From: Rhizoclosmatium globosum
Lineage: Eukaryota; Chytridiomycota; Chytridiomycetes; Chytridiales; Chytriomycetaceae
Reading direction: 5' to 3'
DNA: 64,000 bases
NCBI GenBank assembly: GCA_002104985.1
Contig: MCGO01000003.1
Location: forward strand, 310,001-374,000
Both the position numbers and the translations under genes were made by a program. How positions within the stretch are numbered: position 1 is the stretch's first letter; the number at the start of each line of letters is the position of its first letter. Below the pieces are notes generated by a model. That model was given only the letters and a program-made list of their open reading frames with translations. It was not told where the DNA came from and ran no database searches. This document shows positions 45,302 to 57,244 of this stretch, one piece after another.

Positions 45302-46074
45302 ATGGCAGAACTGGAACAGAGCTTAGACGAGTTTCTTGCAGCTAATACGACAACACTTGAAGCGTCTGGAATGCCTAGAAGGCTATGGGCCAGTATCTGG
45401 GGCAGAATTGAAGGTACCAACCAGTTTGCATCAAACTTACTGAGGTACTCATCAGGATTCCAGCAAACAAGCTCGGCTCAATCAACCCCACATCCGAGGA
45501 AAAAGAAAACATCTTCGACTTGGCACTTGTGAATGAAGTCGTTTGTGTGGTCGCTGGAAAGCCTTTGATCCCAAGAGCAGCTGTTGTTGTGTACCCTCAC
45601 GAATGGACATTTACTGACAGGGACCAGGCAAGAGAGCATCTGACCAACTCACCACAGCTTGTCAGTGCTTTGAGCTCACTCATTATGTCTGTCAACGTGA
45701 TGCAGGGAATTGGCAGTGAAAGTGTCAACGATCATATTCAACACATTATGGATAACCTGCACCGAATCGCATTCTCATATGACATTACTGGAGTTTCAGC
45801 AGATGGAGAGAGTGATGAAGTCAAGACTCTGCATTATTGTGTTGTCTCTGATCCCTTTGGGCCTGCCGTGATTCCAGAGTCACCAACTGGAAACCCGATG
45901 CTCACTGGATTTGTCTTTGTGGATCAGAGAACGTTTAAGGGATATACTGTCTTCTATCCAGGATGGATCAAACCCGACAGTGATGGACCTGTCATGCCTG
46001 AAGATGATGATGAGGACACGATCCCTCAAAACTGCATTATTACACGTAGCGCGTTGAAGCCTTTTTCGGCGTAA
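45302..46074 (+). CDS. Stand-alone TTLL12-type N-terminal domain protein
   Basis: Exons 45302-45413 and 45464-46074 give 240 aa. The pattern follows the N-terminal SET-like domain of tubulin-tyrosine-ligase-like protein 12: a start helix with LEASGMPRRLWASIWGRI (TTLL12: ALRASGVP..YW..L), FDLA, a VVVYPHEWTF strand (TTLL12: LIDHAWT), then helices with REHLTNSP and a C-terminal block with YCVVSDPFGPAV and GFVFVDQRTFKGYTVFYPGW. It ends there, without the TTL ATP-grasp domain, and no such domain follows downstream. The assignment is by recalled pattern and needs a profile search. The function of the isolated domain is unknown. Confidence 0.62.
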
Positions 46075-46580
46075 TTATGGGTTGAATGATTGTTTCATAA
46101 AGACCACTCTCCGCTGCTGTCACTTTTATCATAAACCATTTCTGAGTTTCCCGTTCCTTCAAGTGATTTCCAAGACAACGTGTATCTAGCTGTCGGTGAT
46201 CTGGCTATGAGAGTCGAAAAGACTTCTAATAGTTGAACCTCCTTTTGGCAGTTCTCTTTTGGCATCCTTTGAACACTTTTGAGTCTCCTGCTCCTGAACA
46301 AGAGTTTCCTAGGGATGACTGGGCCTGATTCTGTGGAATGACTTCAAGCGTCCGTCAGAAATGGGTTGGAACAACTATTCTTTCAATGTCTTTGTTTCTT
46401 TGTCCAGCTGGGTAGTTTATTTTACGTTGGAAGCTAAAAAGGTGCTAGCGGAGGCACGACGCAACTCGGTTGATTATTGGAAAAAATAAGTCTGTCCTCC
46501 AATATTTTGCGGATAAACTTGGAAGAGAAAACGTCAAACCCTTTTCTCGTTTCACCTGACACCGGTTACAAGTTCTTTCC
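46075..46580. other. Intergenic space upstream of MBOAT gene 1
   Basis: About 500 bases. I see no coding, RNA or repeat feature; short frames here are random. Confidence 0.55.
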
Positions 46581-48708
46581 ATGTCAGCTCTAGAGAACCT
46601 TTTGGAAGCTGCGGCTAAGCAGCTTTCAATGCCCACTGATGGTTGGTTCTTTTATTGCGATCATGAACACATTAGCTAATCGACTCTGTCAGTTCTGAAG
46701 GGCGGATTCATTCTCACTGGTAAACCACTTGACGCTGCTTACAATTCCTTGATTTCTAACGATACTTGCAAATAGCTGCCTACCCTCTGTGCATCTTCTA
46801 TGCTCTGATCCCTGCGAATGCTCGTACTCTTCGACACATCTTTTCCATTCTTGCCTCCTGCACTCTCTACTTGTCCCTCTTTTCGCTTTCTGGGTTCATT
46901 GAACTCATGGCAATGTGTTGCATCGTCTACTTTGGTGTGTACGCATTCAAATCAAACTCATGGATGCCAGTTATCATGTTCTATTACGTCTTGGGCCACT
47001 TTTGCGTCCGTCTCTTTATTGTTCAGATTCTTTCAGATTCAGCCAAGGTGCGTGTGTTTCAGTGAAAGCTGGTGAATAGGGGAACAATTTGATGTGCTGG
47101 ATAGCAGAGCGTTTGAGCCGAGAGATAACATCTGAAAAGGATCCACATTCGCAGATCGGTGAATAATCTGCGATATTTGGGAAAGGAAGCGGTGACTTCT
47201 TTCCACAGCGAACCCCGGGATCAACCTCACAAGATTTTTAGCCTAAATTTGTTATGATGCACATGGGGAGAGTTTGTAACCTTACATCATACAGAAATTC
47301 GATGCAACTACTCCTATGATGGTTCTCGTGATCAAATTGACATCATTCGCATGGAACGTGTACGACGGCACAAAAGATGACAAGGTTATTGGGAACTCTA
47401 ATTTCGAGAAATTGATTCTAACCAAAACTAGGACGTTATCCCTGAACTTCGATCTCGTGCGATCCGAAAGTACCCTGGATTTTTGGAGGTGAGAGGAAAG
47501 ATACCTCGGCTATCTGATCTCTGACAAACTCACCAACTCCAGTTCTTTGGATACGTCTTTTTCTTCGCTGCTTTCCTCGTTGGTCCTGCTTTTGACTTTA
47601 ACGATTACCGTGAATATACGAATGGAGAAGGTGTCTTTTCGACAGTTACGGAAAAGGGACAGAAGAAGAACATGCCATCCCGTGTTTGGCCCACATTGAA
47701 GTGTTTGCTTGGGGGAATCGCTTGCATGGGTATTTTCATCAAGTTTTCCAAATCGTACGATTACAGTGTTTGTGCAACTGAAGCGTTTGCTACTGAATGG
47801 CCATTTTGGAAGAGGTAATTGTGGTATTGGTATCAATTACGACAAGCTGCCGATATTGAGTCTTTGCATCAGATTCTTGTTTATGCAAGCTGCCGGACTT
47901 GCCGCTCGATCTAAGTTTTATAGTAAGCGTCCCCCATCTTCCTCGCATAGTTTAACAAGAGTCATTTACTAGCTGCCTGGCTACTCTCTGAGGGTGCTTG
48001 TAACCTTGTCGGAATTGGATACTCTGGAATTTCTCCCAAAACCAACAAACCTGTCTGGGAACGAGCGTGCAACGTCTCAATCCTTGGCTTTGAGTTGGCA
48101 GAAAACCCAAAAGTCCTTATCGACAACTGGAACATGCGCACTGGCTTCTGGCTCAAGAGCTGCGTTTACTTGAGAATGGTGAAGCCTGGACAGAAGCCTG
48201 GAACCTTGGTGACGGTTACGACGTTCTTGGTTTCTGCTTTGTGGCATGGATTCCGTGAGTTTATTTTGTCTTTATATTTCTACGTGTGCTTTGAAGCTTG
48301 ACAAATGCGAACGTAGATCTTGGTTACTACCTGACGTTCTCAATGGGTGCTTTGTACTCCATGGTTGGCCGAACTCTCCGAAGAAACGTCCGTCCCTTGT
48401 TCATCGAACCATCAAAATGGGCCCCATACAAACCAATTTATGATTTCCTTGGCTGGTTCATGACTTGGACATCCATCAATTTCATTGCCGCTCCATTCGC
48501 ATTATGGGCTCTTGACAAAAGTCTTGCGGCCTGGTACGCTGTTGGATTCTATTCGTTGATTGGACAAATTGTGATTTATGTTGGAATGGAATTTTTGGGT
48601 GGAGCCAAGTTTGCAAGAAGTCTTTGGAAGACTACTGGTGCGCTTTCTAGAGCGGTTTCTGAAGATGCGATTGCACGTGTTGATGAAGATGAGAAGAAGC
48701 GGAAATAA
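46581..48708 (+). CDS. MBOAT lysophospholipid acyltransferase, paralogue 1
   Basis: Nine exons (46581-46641, 46693-46719, 46776-47047, 47295-47384, 47432-47488, 47543-47815, 47862-47923, 47974-48254, 48317-48708) give 504 aa. Multi-pass membrane acyltransferase of the Ale1/MBOAT1-2-5 type that transfers acyl-CoA to lysophospholipids in the ER (Lands cycle). The active-site Asn is in DNWNMRTGFWL (N334) and the His in FLVSALWHGF (H372), 38 residues apart. Other family marks are GPAFDFNDYREY and GIGYSGISPKT. The C-terminus is a Lys/Glu-rich tail ending KKRK, a possible ER-retrieval signal. Exon 2 is only 27 bases. A paralogue with fewer introns is at 61162-62715. Confidence 0.92.
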
Positions 48709-49817
48709 GTATTCCAGGTTGAGAGAAATTAATAAATTGATTGACTTTTAAAGTTTGTTGGAAATGGCTAGGAAGTTAAAATATTAAAAACATAAATGTA
48801 TATGTACAATTTATTTACAAATATCTGTACTTATTTCCTTGCGATTCGTGTGATCCATTCCTGTAACAAAACCAACAGAGATCCACACCAACGATGTCTT
48901 AAGAACTTAAAGGATTTGAAACATCCAACAATACATTTAAAACCTTAGATAATAACATTGGTGTATACACACAGCATTGCAGGACTTGGAATTTATACGG
49001 GAGTTAATCAGTAAGAAGGATGATCCTGTTTTTCATCCAACGATTGGAGAAGGATGTTTTGTCAAAAGTCATTAAAAAAATTGCGACATGCAAATCTTAA
49101 CCCTCCGACTTGGGACCTGACGGAAATTCAGCAATACGGGGATTTCAAGAATAAATTTTTCTTTTCTTATTACTCAACAAGTTCAAGTGCGCAACCGAGC
49201 GAACCCCTGCAACCAAGCACGTCTAACCCACAGCCAAGCACTCTTTGACAGGTTACAAGCTTTTCCGTATACCCCCATTAAAAGAAGTCGTGACTTGTTT
49301 AGTGTATCTCTTTATTGTATATGGCAGACTTATGTATAAGATCCTTCCAACAGTAATTCGTTCAACTAACAGCAAACAGTACCATCGTGGATCTGATTGT
49401 CTGTGGAATAGGGCTCATGTTTGTGTTTGGTGAACTTGTTTCGGGGGTTGCTCAGATGGTTTCTTTTCACCGTGCAGTATGAATAGATAGAATGGCCATA
49501 TTCTGCTTAAATTGGCGCTCATTGTTGTTGTAGGGGAGGTAATATTGCACCAAAAAGATTGACAGTGTGAATTCGGAATGCAAAACACACTCAAAGCTCT
49601 TCAGAAGTTTACCATCTATAATGCAAGGCGCCGTTCTGAAAATAAATATTAGCTATGTATTACCTGAGGGTCTTCAGCGAGAAGGGCGTCCGAGTTAATA
49701 GCATCATCTTTCCAAAAAGATTTACCTAGTAATTTTCTCGTCCATGTTAAGTGGGAATCTTCAGAGAGATTCTCAAAAAAAGCTGACAGCTGCACCCAAA
49801 GTGTAGCCTTGTACATA
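48709..49817. other. Long non-coding or degraded stretch with cryptic coding signal
   Basis: No complete gene could be built. Several short plus-strand stretches look protein-like: 48980-49075 (ALQDLEFIRELISKKDDP), 49080-49248 (PPTWDLTEIQQYGDFK), and a hydrophobic stretch about 49385-49485 (IVDLIVCGIGLMFVFGEL) that ends at TGA. They could be exons or remains of a small membrane protein gene. AT-rich sequence fills 48720-48800. Confidence 0.35.
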
Positions 49818-51442
49818 ATGTCAACTCTTACACGTCCAAACAATCGAAGACCATCTGTGGCTTCAAGTCTCTTCCATCAAGCGATTTCTGGCCGTCCCCG
49901 CTTCGTTGTTTTGATGCTTCTCTTCACCTGCACGTCGACAATCATTGTTGGTGTTCTGGGATGGTAAGCAGTGAAGACGTAACGCAAATAACACTATTCA
50001 AGGCAATTGACACTGCGTTCCGCGGAAACCAATATTCATAATTTAGTTGTGGAAATGGAAGACTTGATTTCCGACCAGATCTTTGGAATTATAAACGATG
50101 CTGCGGCTAGCTTGCAAGAACTGACTACTTTGCAAGCTAATTATTTTCGTGTAAGTTTTAGATAGTTTGGGAACAAGCTGATACAGTATTTAGCAAAATA
50201 AGTGGAGCCAGTCTACCCCAGAGCGAGCCAAATCGACGCTCTTTGATATGCTTACAATTCTAGACAGGAATAGAAAGCAAACATCCAATTTTTATTACTA
50301 TACTTATCCGACTGGTACACTTTTTGGATATGCCTACCCTGATGAATCACCAACAAGAAAAGTCATGATGATAACACAAGACCCAAATAACTTTCTCATC
50401 TCATTTTGGCAATGCAATTCTACGGAAGCCCTCTTTCACCCCCACTATTTTCGATTCCTGGGTTTAATAACACAATCGCACTTCAATCGGGACCTCCACT
50501 CAACGCTAATATTGACTACACAAATCAAACTTGGAGAGGCTTCACATCCATATTTGTTGCAGGTGGCCAACTTCTCAAGTCATCGATGCAGGTTGCCGTT
50601 AACCCTGTGACCAACGAGCAAGTAACGGTTGGAAATGACTGGTAAGGACATTGGCTCCGAGTGCAAAAAATTTACATGACGGAATGATTAGGACAATGGC
50701 CTTTGTAAGTGTTAGATTGTCGAAAATTATAAGCACGATTCCATATCCAACCTTTGCGGGACTTCTGGATGTCACAACTGGTAAACTCGTAGCAAGTTCT
50801 GATCCATCAATCAACTTATTAACGAGCGATGGAAATGGGATTCTGCAGCTCGGAAACGTAAATAGTACATTTGCCCAAGACCTGGCAAATTATTTCGCAT
50901 CTTCGTTCCAATCTACCGCAACCATGTCCCAGATTCTCGACTTTGTTCAAAACGTGGACCAGTCTGGTAAAGAGAAGATATACGTGAATCGCAACATCAA
51001 TGGGGTAAACTGGCTGCTTGAACTCAAGGTCATGCCGTTGTTAGGACAGCGTTTCATATTTGCTGTGTTCATTAATATTGACTTCGTTCAAGCTGACATT
51101 AAGGCTTCTGGTGAAAAAACTGGCTTCATGATGCTTGGTATCATTCTGGCCTTCCTCATACTTGGCGGCCTGTTTTCTTGGACCATCGCGTTTCAGCTGG
51201 GCCTTGTTGCAAAGCAGATTGAATTGCTGAAGCAACTCAAGTTTTCTGAGGTTTTAGACAAAGAAGATGGCATCAAAGGACGATCATTTATCTTTGAACT
51301 TGCTGACTTGCAACAAGGCTTTTTTGAAATGACAACCACTTTCGCGAAATGTCTGAAAACTAACGCGAACGTGAGAGCCGGTGGAACTCTCCCCAGATCG
51401 GATCAAGTAAAATCCGAGACTGTTGGAATCAATTACGCTTAA
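49818..51442 (+). CDS. Two-pass membrane sensor-like protein without effector domain (one frameshift)
   Basis: Exons 49818-49963, 50003-50150, 50194-50641 and 50692-51442, about 497 aa if one base is restored. A cytosolic N-terminus precedes membrane helix 1 (FVVLMLLFTCTSTIIVGVLGW), an extracytosolic region of about 300 residues resembling a Cache/PAS-like sensor (starting with a long helix, LVVEMEDLISDQIFGII), membrane helix 2 (MMLGIILAFLILGGLFSW) and a HAMP-like helix. It stops about 70 residues later, before any cyclase, kinase or other output domain. The frame changes at 50421-50427 (TCTACGGAAGC): CNST must be followed by GSPLSPP, needing one more G. The sensor assignment is by layout only. 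Confidence 0.6.
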
Positions 51443-51628
51443 ATATTCAGTTTACGCTCGTTCAACTTTTTCAGTCTCCATCAATTCTTGGATCTTCTAA
51501 ATTCTGTGAGAGGCATTGTAAAATCTGTACTTCCGGTTTCGAACAAATCTGAGTTAAATCTTGATATAAAAAGAATGCTATAACCACTTAGTGATTTATT
51601 ACATTCTATGAAGCAACCTTTTGATATC

Positions 51629-51814
51629 TTAGAACAGTTTGTACCAAATCTTCTTCGCCCATTCTTTTGTTGACTTTGGCTTCTCCTTGATGAAAATATT
51701 CTCAGCAATTCGCTCAGGAGCCTTCACTAAACGGTCTGCAAGTGCACCGTTCCAGGCTTCATCGTTCTGGTTGTGTCGGTGTTGTTCCGAGACGCCGATT
51801 GGCGGAAGTTCAGG
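51629..51814 (-). CDS. Unassigned short ORF or exon
   Basis: Minus-strand open frame after a TGA at 51815-51817, reading ...NDEAWNGALADRLVKAPERI and ending KKIWYKLF at 51629. The composition is protein-like (charged, few rare residues) but there is no ATG in the frame and I found no upstream exon. It could be the last exon of a small gene or a remnant. Confidence 0.25.
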   Translation of the reverse strand, partial: PELPPIGVSEQHRHNQNDEAWNGALADRLVKAPERIAENIFIKEKPKSTKEWAKKIWYKLF

Positions 51815-51930
51815 TCAGAAGTCACAGTAGGGGCAAAATGAGAGTATGAACTTTAGAGAATCTATGATAAATTAAGAAGGATTATTGAGTGAAACTGTCG
51901 GAGATCTTTCCCAAACAAATTTCAAAGCTG

Positions 51931-54138
51931 ATGGGGGAAGATGCACCCACGATCCCAAGGTCAGAGAAGCCGAAGGCGTGCCTAGTTTGCTATACTGGAA
52001 GAAAGAAGGTAAGAGCAAGTATAGAGGACTTCAGGCTACTCCAACCCGCTTGCACTTCTCCATAGTGTGATATGGCGAAACCTTCTTGTGAACGATGCAC
52101 CAAACGAGGAATCACATGTGACTATAACCGAAACAGGAGGAGTAGTATCAATGGCCTTGCTGGTACTCTAGCTGTGATTGAAAGTGGCGTTCCCTGTGAA
52201 CGTTGCAAGAAACACCATCGCAAATGTGACCAAATTATGCCTACGTGCTCTCTTTGCGCAAAAAGTGGAGTATCCTGTGAATACATACTCCCCAGCCCAA
52301 TCGCCGCATCTTCATCGTCTTCTGCATCAACCCAACCTCCAACTCAAATCTCAGGTCTATCTGTTACTTCACCTCCAATGTCAATATCCGCTTTATCACC
52401 TGTTGGTCTAGAGCCCCAATATGTTGGAGATCCAGATCTATACCCAACGTTTGAAGATTATGCACTCATGGTCAACTTCTTTGCTGTTGAACGATATTCC
52501 TTGATCAACTGGATGGACTCCAAAAGCTTTCTGGAGAGTTTCTTTTTTGTTTCGCCAGCCTTGAGGTAAGTCAATATTGGATACACCAAGATTTGGGCTC
52601 TAACTTGATGCAGACTCACTTGGTGTACGATTGCTGCATACATGCAGACACCTCGATTGCCTGACATTGTCTGCTTTAATTATTACGATCGAGCAAAGAA
52701 AGCTGCAATCAAGTATTCCGAGACGCCATCTCTGAAAACTCTTCAAGCTTTATTGTTATTGGCTTTCTTTTCAATGTCGAGTGGTCAGCCAATGGTAGCC
52801 CAACCCTTGGCGTGTAAAGCAATTTCGATGCTTATAGCGCTGAGACTGGACGTGGACTCGGACGATTCGTCGGATTTGAACACTATTCAACTCTCGGACA
52901 AGGAAAAGGAGGAGAGGCGAATCACGTTTTGGGTATGCCTATACACAATCAAAAGTGAGGAATATTTACTTCGACAAAACCTGATATTTATGGTGACAAT
53001 AGTGCTTCAAATCTCTGTACCAAAATGGAATCCAATCCAACAGGTTGAAATACGTTCCAACAGAGTAAAGCCCGCAAAAAAGCCCAATCCGTTGACCCAG
53101 CAGCAAGAACCTATTCAAATAGCCACCGTTTGCTATTTAAGCGCATGTCTCGAAGTCATTCACAAAATAGTTAGACAACATTCATCTCCACCCAAACCTC
53201 AAACCAACATCATATTTTCGCATATGCCATTGCAGAAAGAAGTTCAAAACCTCAAATACCTTATCCCAGATAATATTCTGATTCATGAGAATCGCGCTGT
53301 CTCCGTTGCTCAATTTTTGGGCATGATCATGACCAACAGTGGATCTTCACGATATGAAGTCGTTTCCAACCTGTTTGACACTATTATGATATCCGTATTT
53401 TACAATGCAACCGTCTGTCTGCTATATCGACCGCAGCTGTACTTGACTGGTTTCTTGAAAATCGACAGTCCTGAATTGTTGCAACCCGATGCCATCCCCA
53501 ATTTGTTGAATATTCTTGATTCGAGTATTGTTGCTGCGCGATGCATCACGCAAATTAATAGCTGGGTGGTACGATTCCCTATCGATCGAGATGAGTTGCA
53601 TCTTCGTCATTGGATTTGGAAAGAGCATCTCTTTGCTGCATTCGCACTTTTTGAAGCGGCCGTATGTCTTTGGTTTGCAACTTGCCGTACACGGAGGTGG
53701 TGGTGGAGAGATGATGAGGAAAGCAAGACTGGCGATGCACTTGTGATGGATGAAATGGAACGACGAGAAATTCGAGCTGAGGTTGAAGACGTTCTCAAGA
53801 CACTGAGAGAATTGGAAAGCGTGTTTACTGTCGTGACACCAATGATAACATGTTTGTTGGGAATGTTACGTGAAATGGAGGAGGTGGAACTTGAGTATTT
53901 GAATGGCGATGAGGAAATGGACATGGACGAATACTTTGTGGACGATGATATGAACTCTATTCTTATTGGCATGCAGTTGGTCGTTTTGGATGATGTGGGA
54001 AACATGCAGGAGCTTGTTGAGGAACCGTGGTGCTTCTTAGGGTTACTGGGTTGCGAGGTTGACAATGGACTGAGATGGAATTCTGCCATTGAGGCCGGGT
54101 GGCGTCGGTATTGGAGGTCTCATTTCGAGGAGATGTAA
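51931..54138 (+). CDS. Transcription factor with two Zn2Cys6 clusters
   Basis: Exons 51931-52008, 52066-52565, 52614-52954 and 53003-54138 give 684 aa. Cluster 1: C17-x2-C20-x6-C27-x6-C34-x2-C37-x6-C44, with the first intron splitting it before C27. Cluster 2: C70-x2-C73-x6-C80-x6-C87-x2-C90-x6-C97. A Ser/Pro-rich linker is followed by the regulatory region typical of fungal Zn2Cys6 factors (SMSSGQPMVAQ, KEERRITFWVCLY) and the signature EPWCFLGLLGCEV at the C-terminus. The third intron is 48 bases and keeps the frame open, but its position is the same as in the next gene, so I treat it as spliced. Start at 51931 is the ATG giving the complete first cluster. Targets are unknown. Confidence 0.85.
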
Positions 54139-54213
54139 GAAAACTGCGAAATTAATAAAAGACCCCGAATCTGGGCAAAACAAGAATCTTGCTTGCACCA
54201 CTTTCTTTGCAAG

Positions 54214-56379
54214 ATGGAGTCAAGGAAGGCAACTTCAGTCGCCTTCTCGTGCGCAAACTGCCGCAGAATGCACAAGAAGTGTTCAAGCGAGGCGACGGGC
54301 TGTCAGCGCTGTGTGTCCCGGGGCGTTCCGTGTGTGTATCCGTCATCATCGACTTCATCAAACACGTCAAGTGCGGGCTCAGGCGCTTCGAACGGACGCC
54401 TGACGGTCAAAGTATTAACGTCTGCGGCTTCAACTGACGCTCTGGCGTTGCCGTCTTGGGCTGAACCAGTGTGGGACCCGTCTCGGTACACCACCACCTC
54501 CACCTCCACCTCCACCTCGACGGTCACTGCCCAGAGCCAGACAGCAGAACACCAACTAGCAGACCCTGACTTGAACGCAACAATGGAAGACTGGGCGATT
54601 GTGTACCGGCACCTGAGCGGGAAAGGTAACTTCAACTGTAAACCCTACACACGTAGGTAGCAGCTTACCCATTCGATGAAGGCGCCTACTCAATACTCTC
54701 CATAATCAACGTTCAACGATTCTTGCGCTCGTTTTTCTTCGAGCCTCCAGCGCTTAGGTGAGTTTCCCCTGGAGTTTCCAACTTTGGCTCACACCCAACA
54801 TTAGACTGGCCTGGTGCACGGTTGCCGCAACCATTCAAAAAATGCCTCACGATGTTTGCCAAAACTACTATCGACGAGCCATGAAAGCTCTTTGGAAGTC
54901 CCTCAACGAGCCGTGCATCAAGTCTGTGGAGGCAATGCTTTTGCTTTCGGGCATGGATCTGGCAAACGGACGACCTGAAGATGGGCGTTTCTTCTTTGAG
55001 ACTGCCGTTAGAATTACGTTTGAGCAAAAGCTTTACATTGACCCTGATGATTCTCCTTGGTTGGACCACTTGAATCTGTCGGACGATGAGAAGGACGAAC
55101 GGCGCAGGATATTCTGGATGACATATTACTCTCTCAAAGGTATGTATTCATTTTTTCTCTGGGCCTGTGTTTGTCTCAAACTATGATGATAGTGTTGCAA
55201 ATCGCTTCAGCCGCCCCAATACCAGTCCAAATGGACACTTGCAATGTGAAAGTGGTTCGAAAATGTGGGGATCAAGATGTAATCGCCGTTTGCTTCTTGG
55301 CTGGTATTTTGGATGTTATCCATGAAATCAAACTACACCAATCCATGGAACCGACATCCGTTCCTTCTATTTTATCGTGCTGCACATGTGATTCCATTCG
55401 ACCGCATTTGAATTCAGTGCGCGCGCAAATTCCAGGCAACTTGATTCTGTCCACACCTGAAGAAGTTGATCAATTTATTATCACATCTGCTGCTTCGTCT
55501 GATGACTTTGTTTCAATCACACTGGATACATTGTCGGTGTCTCTCGTTTACAATTCGGCGTTATGTCTCTTAACACGGCCAACCATGTACTTAACGGCTT
55601 TCTTGGCACTAGACTCGCCTATTCTTATTAACAATCCGTCATTCATATCAAAACTACTCGTGGTTCTCACGGAAAATCTTACCGCTGCTTTGACGATTGC
55701 TCAAATCAACACTCATTCGATCCACTTTTCACCCTCAACCGACCTTTTACACGATGGATCCCTTGCCAAAAAGTTATGGGTGGAAAACGCGTTCGCTTGC
55801 TTCAATCTCTTTGAGGCTGCAATATGCATATGGTTCATGACTTGCAAAACTCGTCCGTTCTGGTGGAATTCTGATGCAGGGGAACAAAAGGACCATGTCC
55901 AATCACCTAGCACTCCAACTAGTCTTGATCCAAAACCACAAAATGTTCTGTGCATGTCACTTGCAGATCGGAAGCGAAACCGATCACTTGTGCTCGATAT
56001 ACTTCGAACATTGCGGGAAACGAGTGTTGTCTTTCCTATGATTTCGCCATTATCTACCTGTGTTGCTGAGATGGCGCAAGAAATGAAGCAAGTTGAAGAA
56101 GAAATCGCAGCCATGTGTCCAGCTCAGATTGCTGCTACTGCATTTCAGAAGAATCACTGGCGTGTATTCAAGGTGAAAGATCGGGGAATCGATAGCATTA
56201 CTGTTGGTTTGAAAGTCATGTCGCTTGATTCGGAGGCTCGACTTGAGGAAGGACAAGAGCCATGGGCATATTTAGGGTTACTTGGTGTTGAGGTTGGGGA
56301 AAAGGGAATGAGGTTTAATGCGCACTATGAAGAAGCTTGGCGCCGATTTTGGCAAGAATGTGAGGGGATAAGGACTTGA
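54214..56379 (+). CDS. Zn2Cys6 transcription factor, second of tandem cluster
   Basis: Exons 54214-54625, 54661-54757, 54805-55139 and 55193-56379 give 676 aa. One binuclear cluster close to the N-terminus (SCANCRRMHKKCSSEATGC, then QRC and VPC), a Ser/Thr-rich linker including a run encoded by CACCTC repeats, and the fungal regulatory region (RLAWCTVAATIQK, DEKDERRRIFWMTYYSLK). The C-terminus is EPWAYLGLLGVEV...AWRRFW. Introns 3 and 4 sit where introns 2 and 3 of the upstream factor sit, so the two are tandem duplicates; the upstream gene's second zinc cluster is missing here. Target genes are unknown. Confidence 0.87.
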
Positions 56380-56452
56380 ACTTTTATGGGTCAATTTTAT
56401 TTATATAGACACAAGGAAAATGAAGCAGCGTTCAATGTGGGTTTTTCTCTAC

Positions 56453-57082
56453 TTATGCAGTGTATGAACGGACTTTCTCAATGGCCTGCAAGATTTTGCG
56501 TCGAAGACCAAGAGCAGTGACTTTAAGCTCAGTCTTAAGGTCTCCGTCAGATAATGTTGGGAAGATGGTTCCGTCAATGTCTTGTTCTGTTGTGTTGTGA
56601 TAAGAAGTTAATTGGTGCGCACAAAAACGGGTGGCGCTTAGTTAGCACTTACCAATGAAGGACTTGACGATCTCTTCACTCGCACCCTTGGCCCGCACCC
56701 ATTCAGCAACCATCTCGGAAGTCCAGGTCTCGTCGGGAAGCACCTGAATTGCTGAACTCTTGATCGATTCGGCATCACTTCTGTCCTTTTGAGGCAGTGG
56801 AGAAGTTGCGGATGCGGGAGACCTGCTCTTTGGCAGTGGAAGCGCTGATACTTCGGCAAGAAGAACGCTGAGAAGGGCCTGTTGCTCTTTGAGTTGGGCC
56901 AGCTCTTCAATCTGGCTCTGCTGCTCCTGCGTCAGTGGCTGTCCCCCATAGAACATGTTGCTTCCGTTAGATCCCAGTGATCGGTACTGAACTGGTGGAG
57001 TTTGCATGGTGGCTGCCATTTCTGCTCTTATGATTAGATTGAATTGAGGGTGTGGTGTGATCAAGGGGGGCACCACTTGCAT
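56453..57082 (-). CDS. SAM-domain protein
   Basis: Exons 57082-56653 and 56586-56453 give 187 aa from the first ATG; a second ATG at about 57019 (MAATMQ) is also possible. Residues 40-100 form a probable coiled coil (QEQQSQIEELAQLKEQQALL). Residues 115-187 are a sterile alpha motif: W-T-S-E-MVAEWVRAKGA, IVKSFIEQDIDG, FPTLSDGDLKTELKV, LGLRRKILQAIEKV. SAM domains mediate oligomerisation or adaptor contacts; the partner is unknown. The gene is divergent from the next Zn2Cys6 factor (162 bases between starts) and convergent with the previous one (73 bases). Confidence 0.85.
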
Positions 57083-57244
57083 CTTTTGAAAAGGAATTTT
57101 CCGAAGAACAAAAAAGGCCCAATTAATTGTGTCTATTCTCTTTTTTGGCTTTCCAGTTTCGCTTTAAAGTATTCTGCATTATATTCTCGTCTCTCTTTTC
57201 TAACCTTTCCTTTTTCAGGTCAAACCAATTTACAACTCAAGTTG

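Noticed and set aside
45436..45455. Possible 11-base intron GTACTCATCAG in the TTLL12-type gene
   Set aside because: Too short to be spliced. The donor at 45414 with the acceptor ending 45463 gives a normal 50-base intron and closes the frame.
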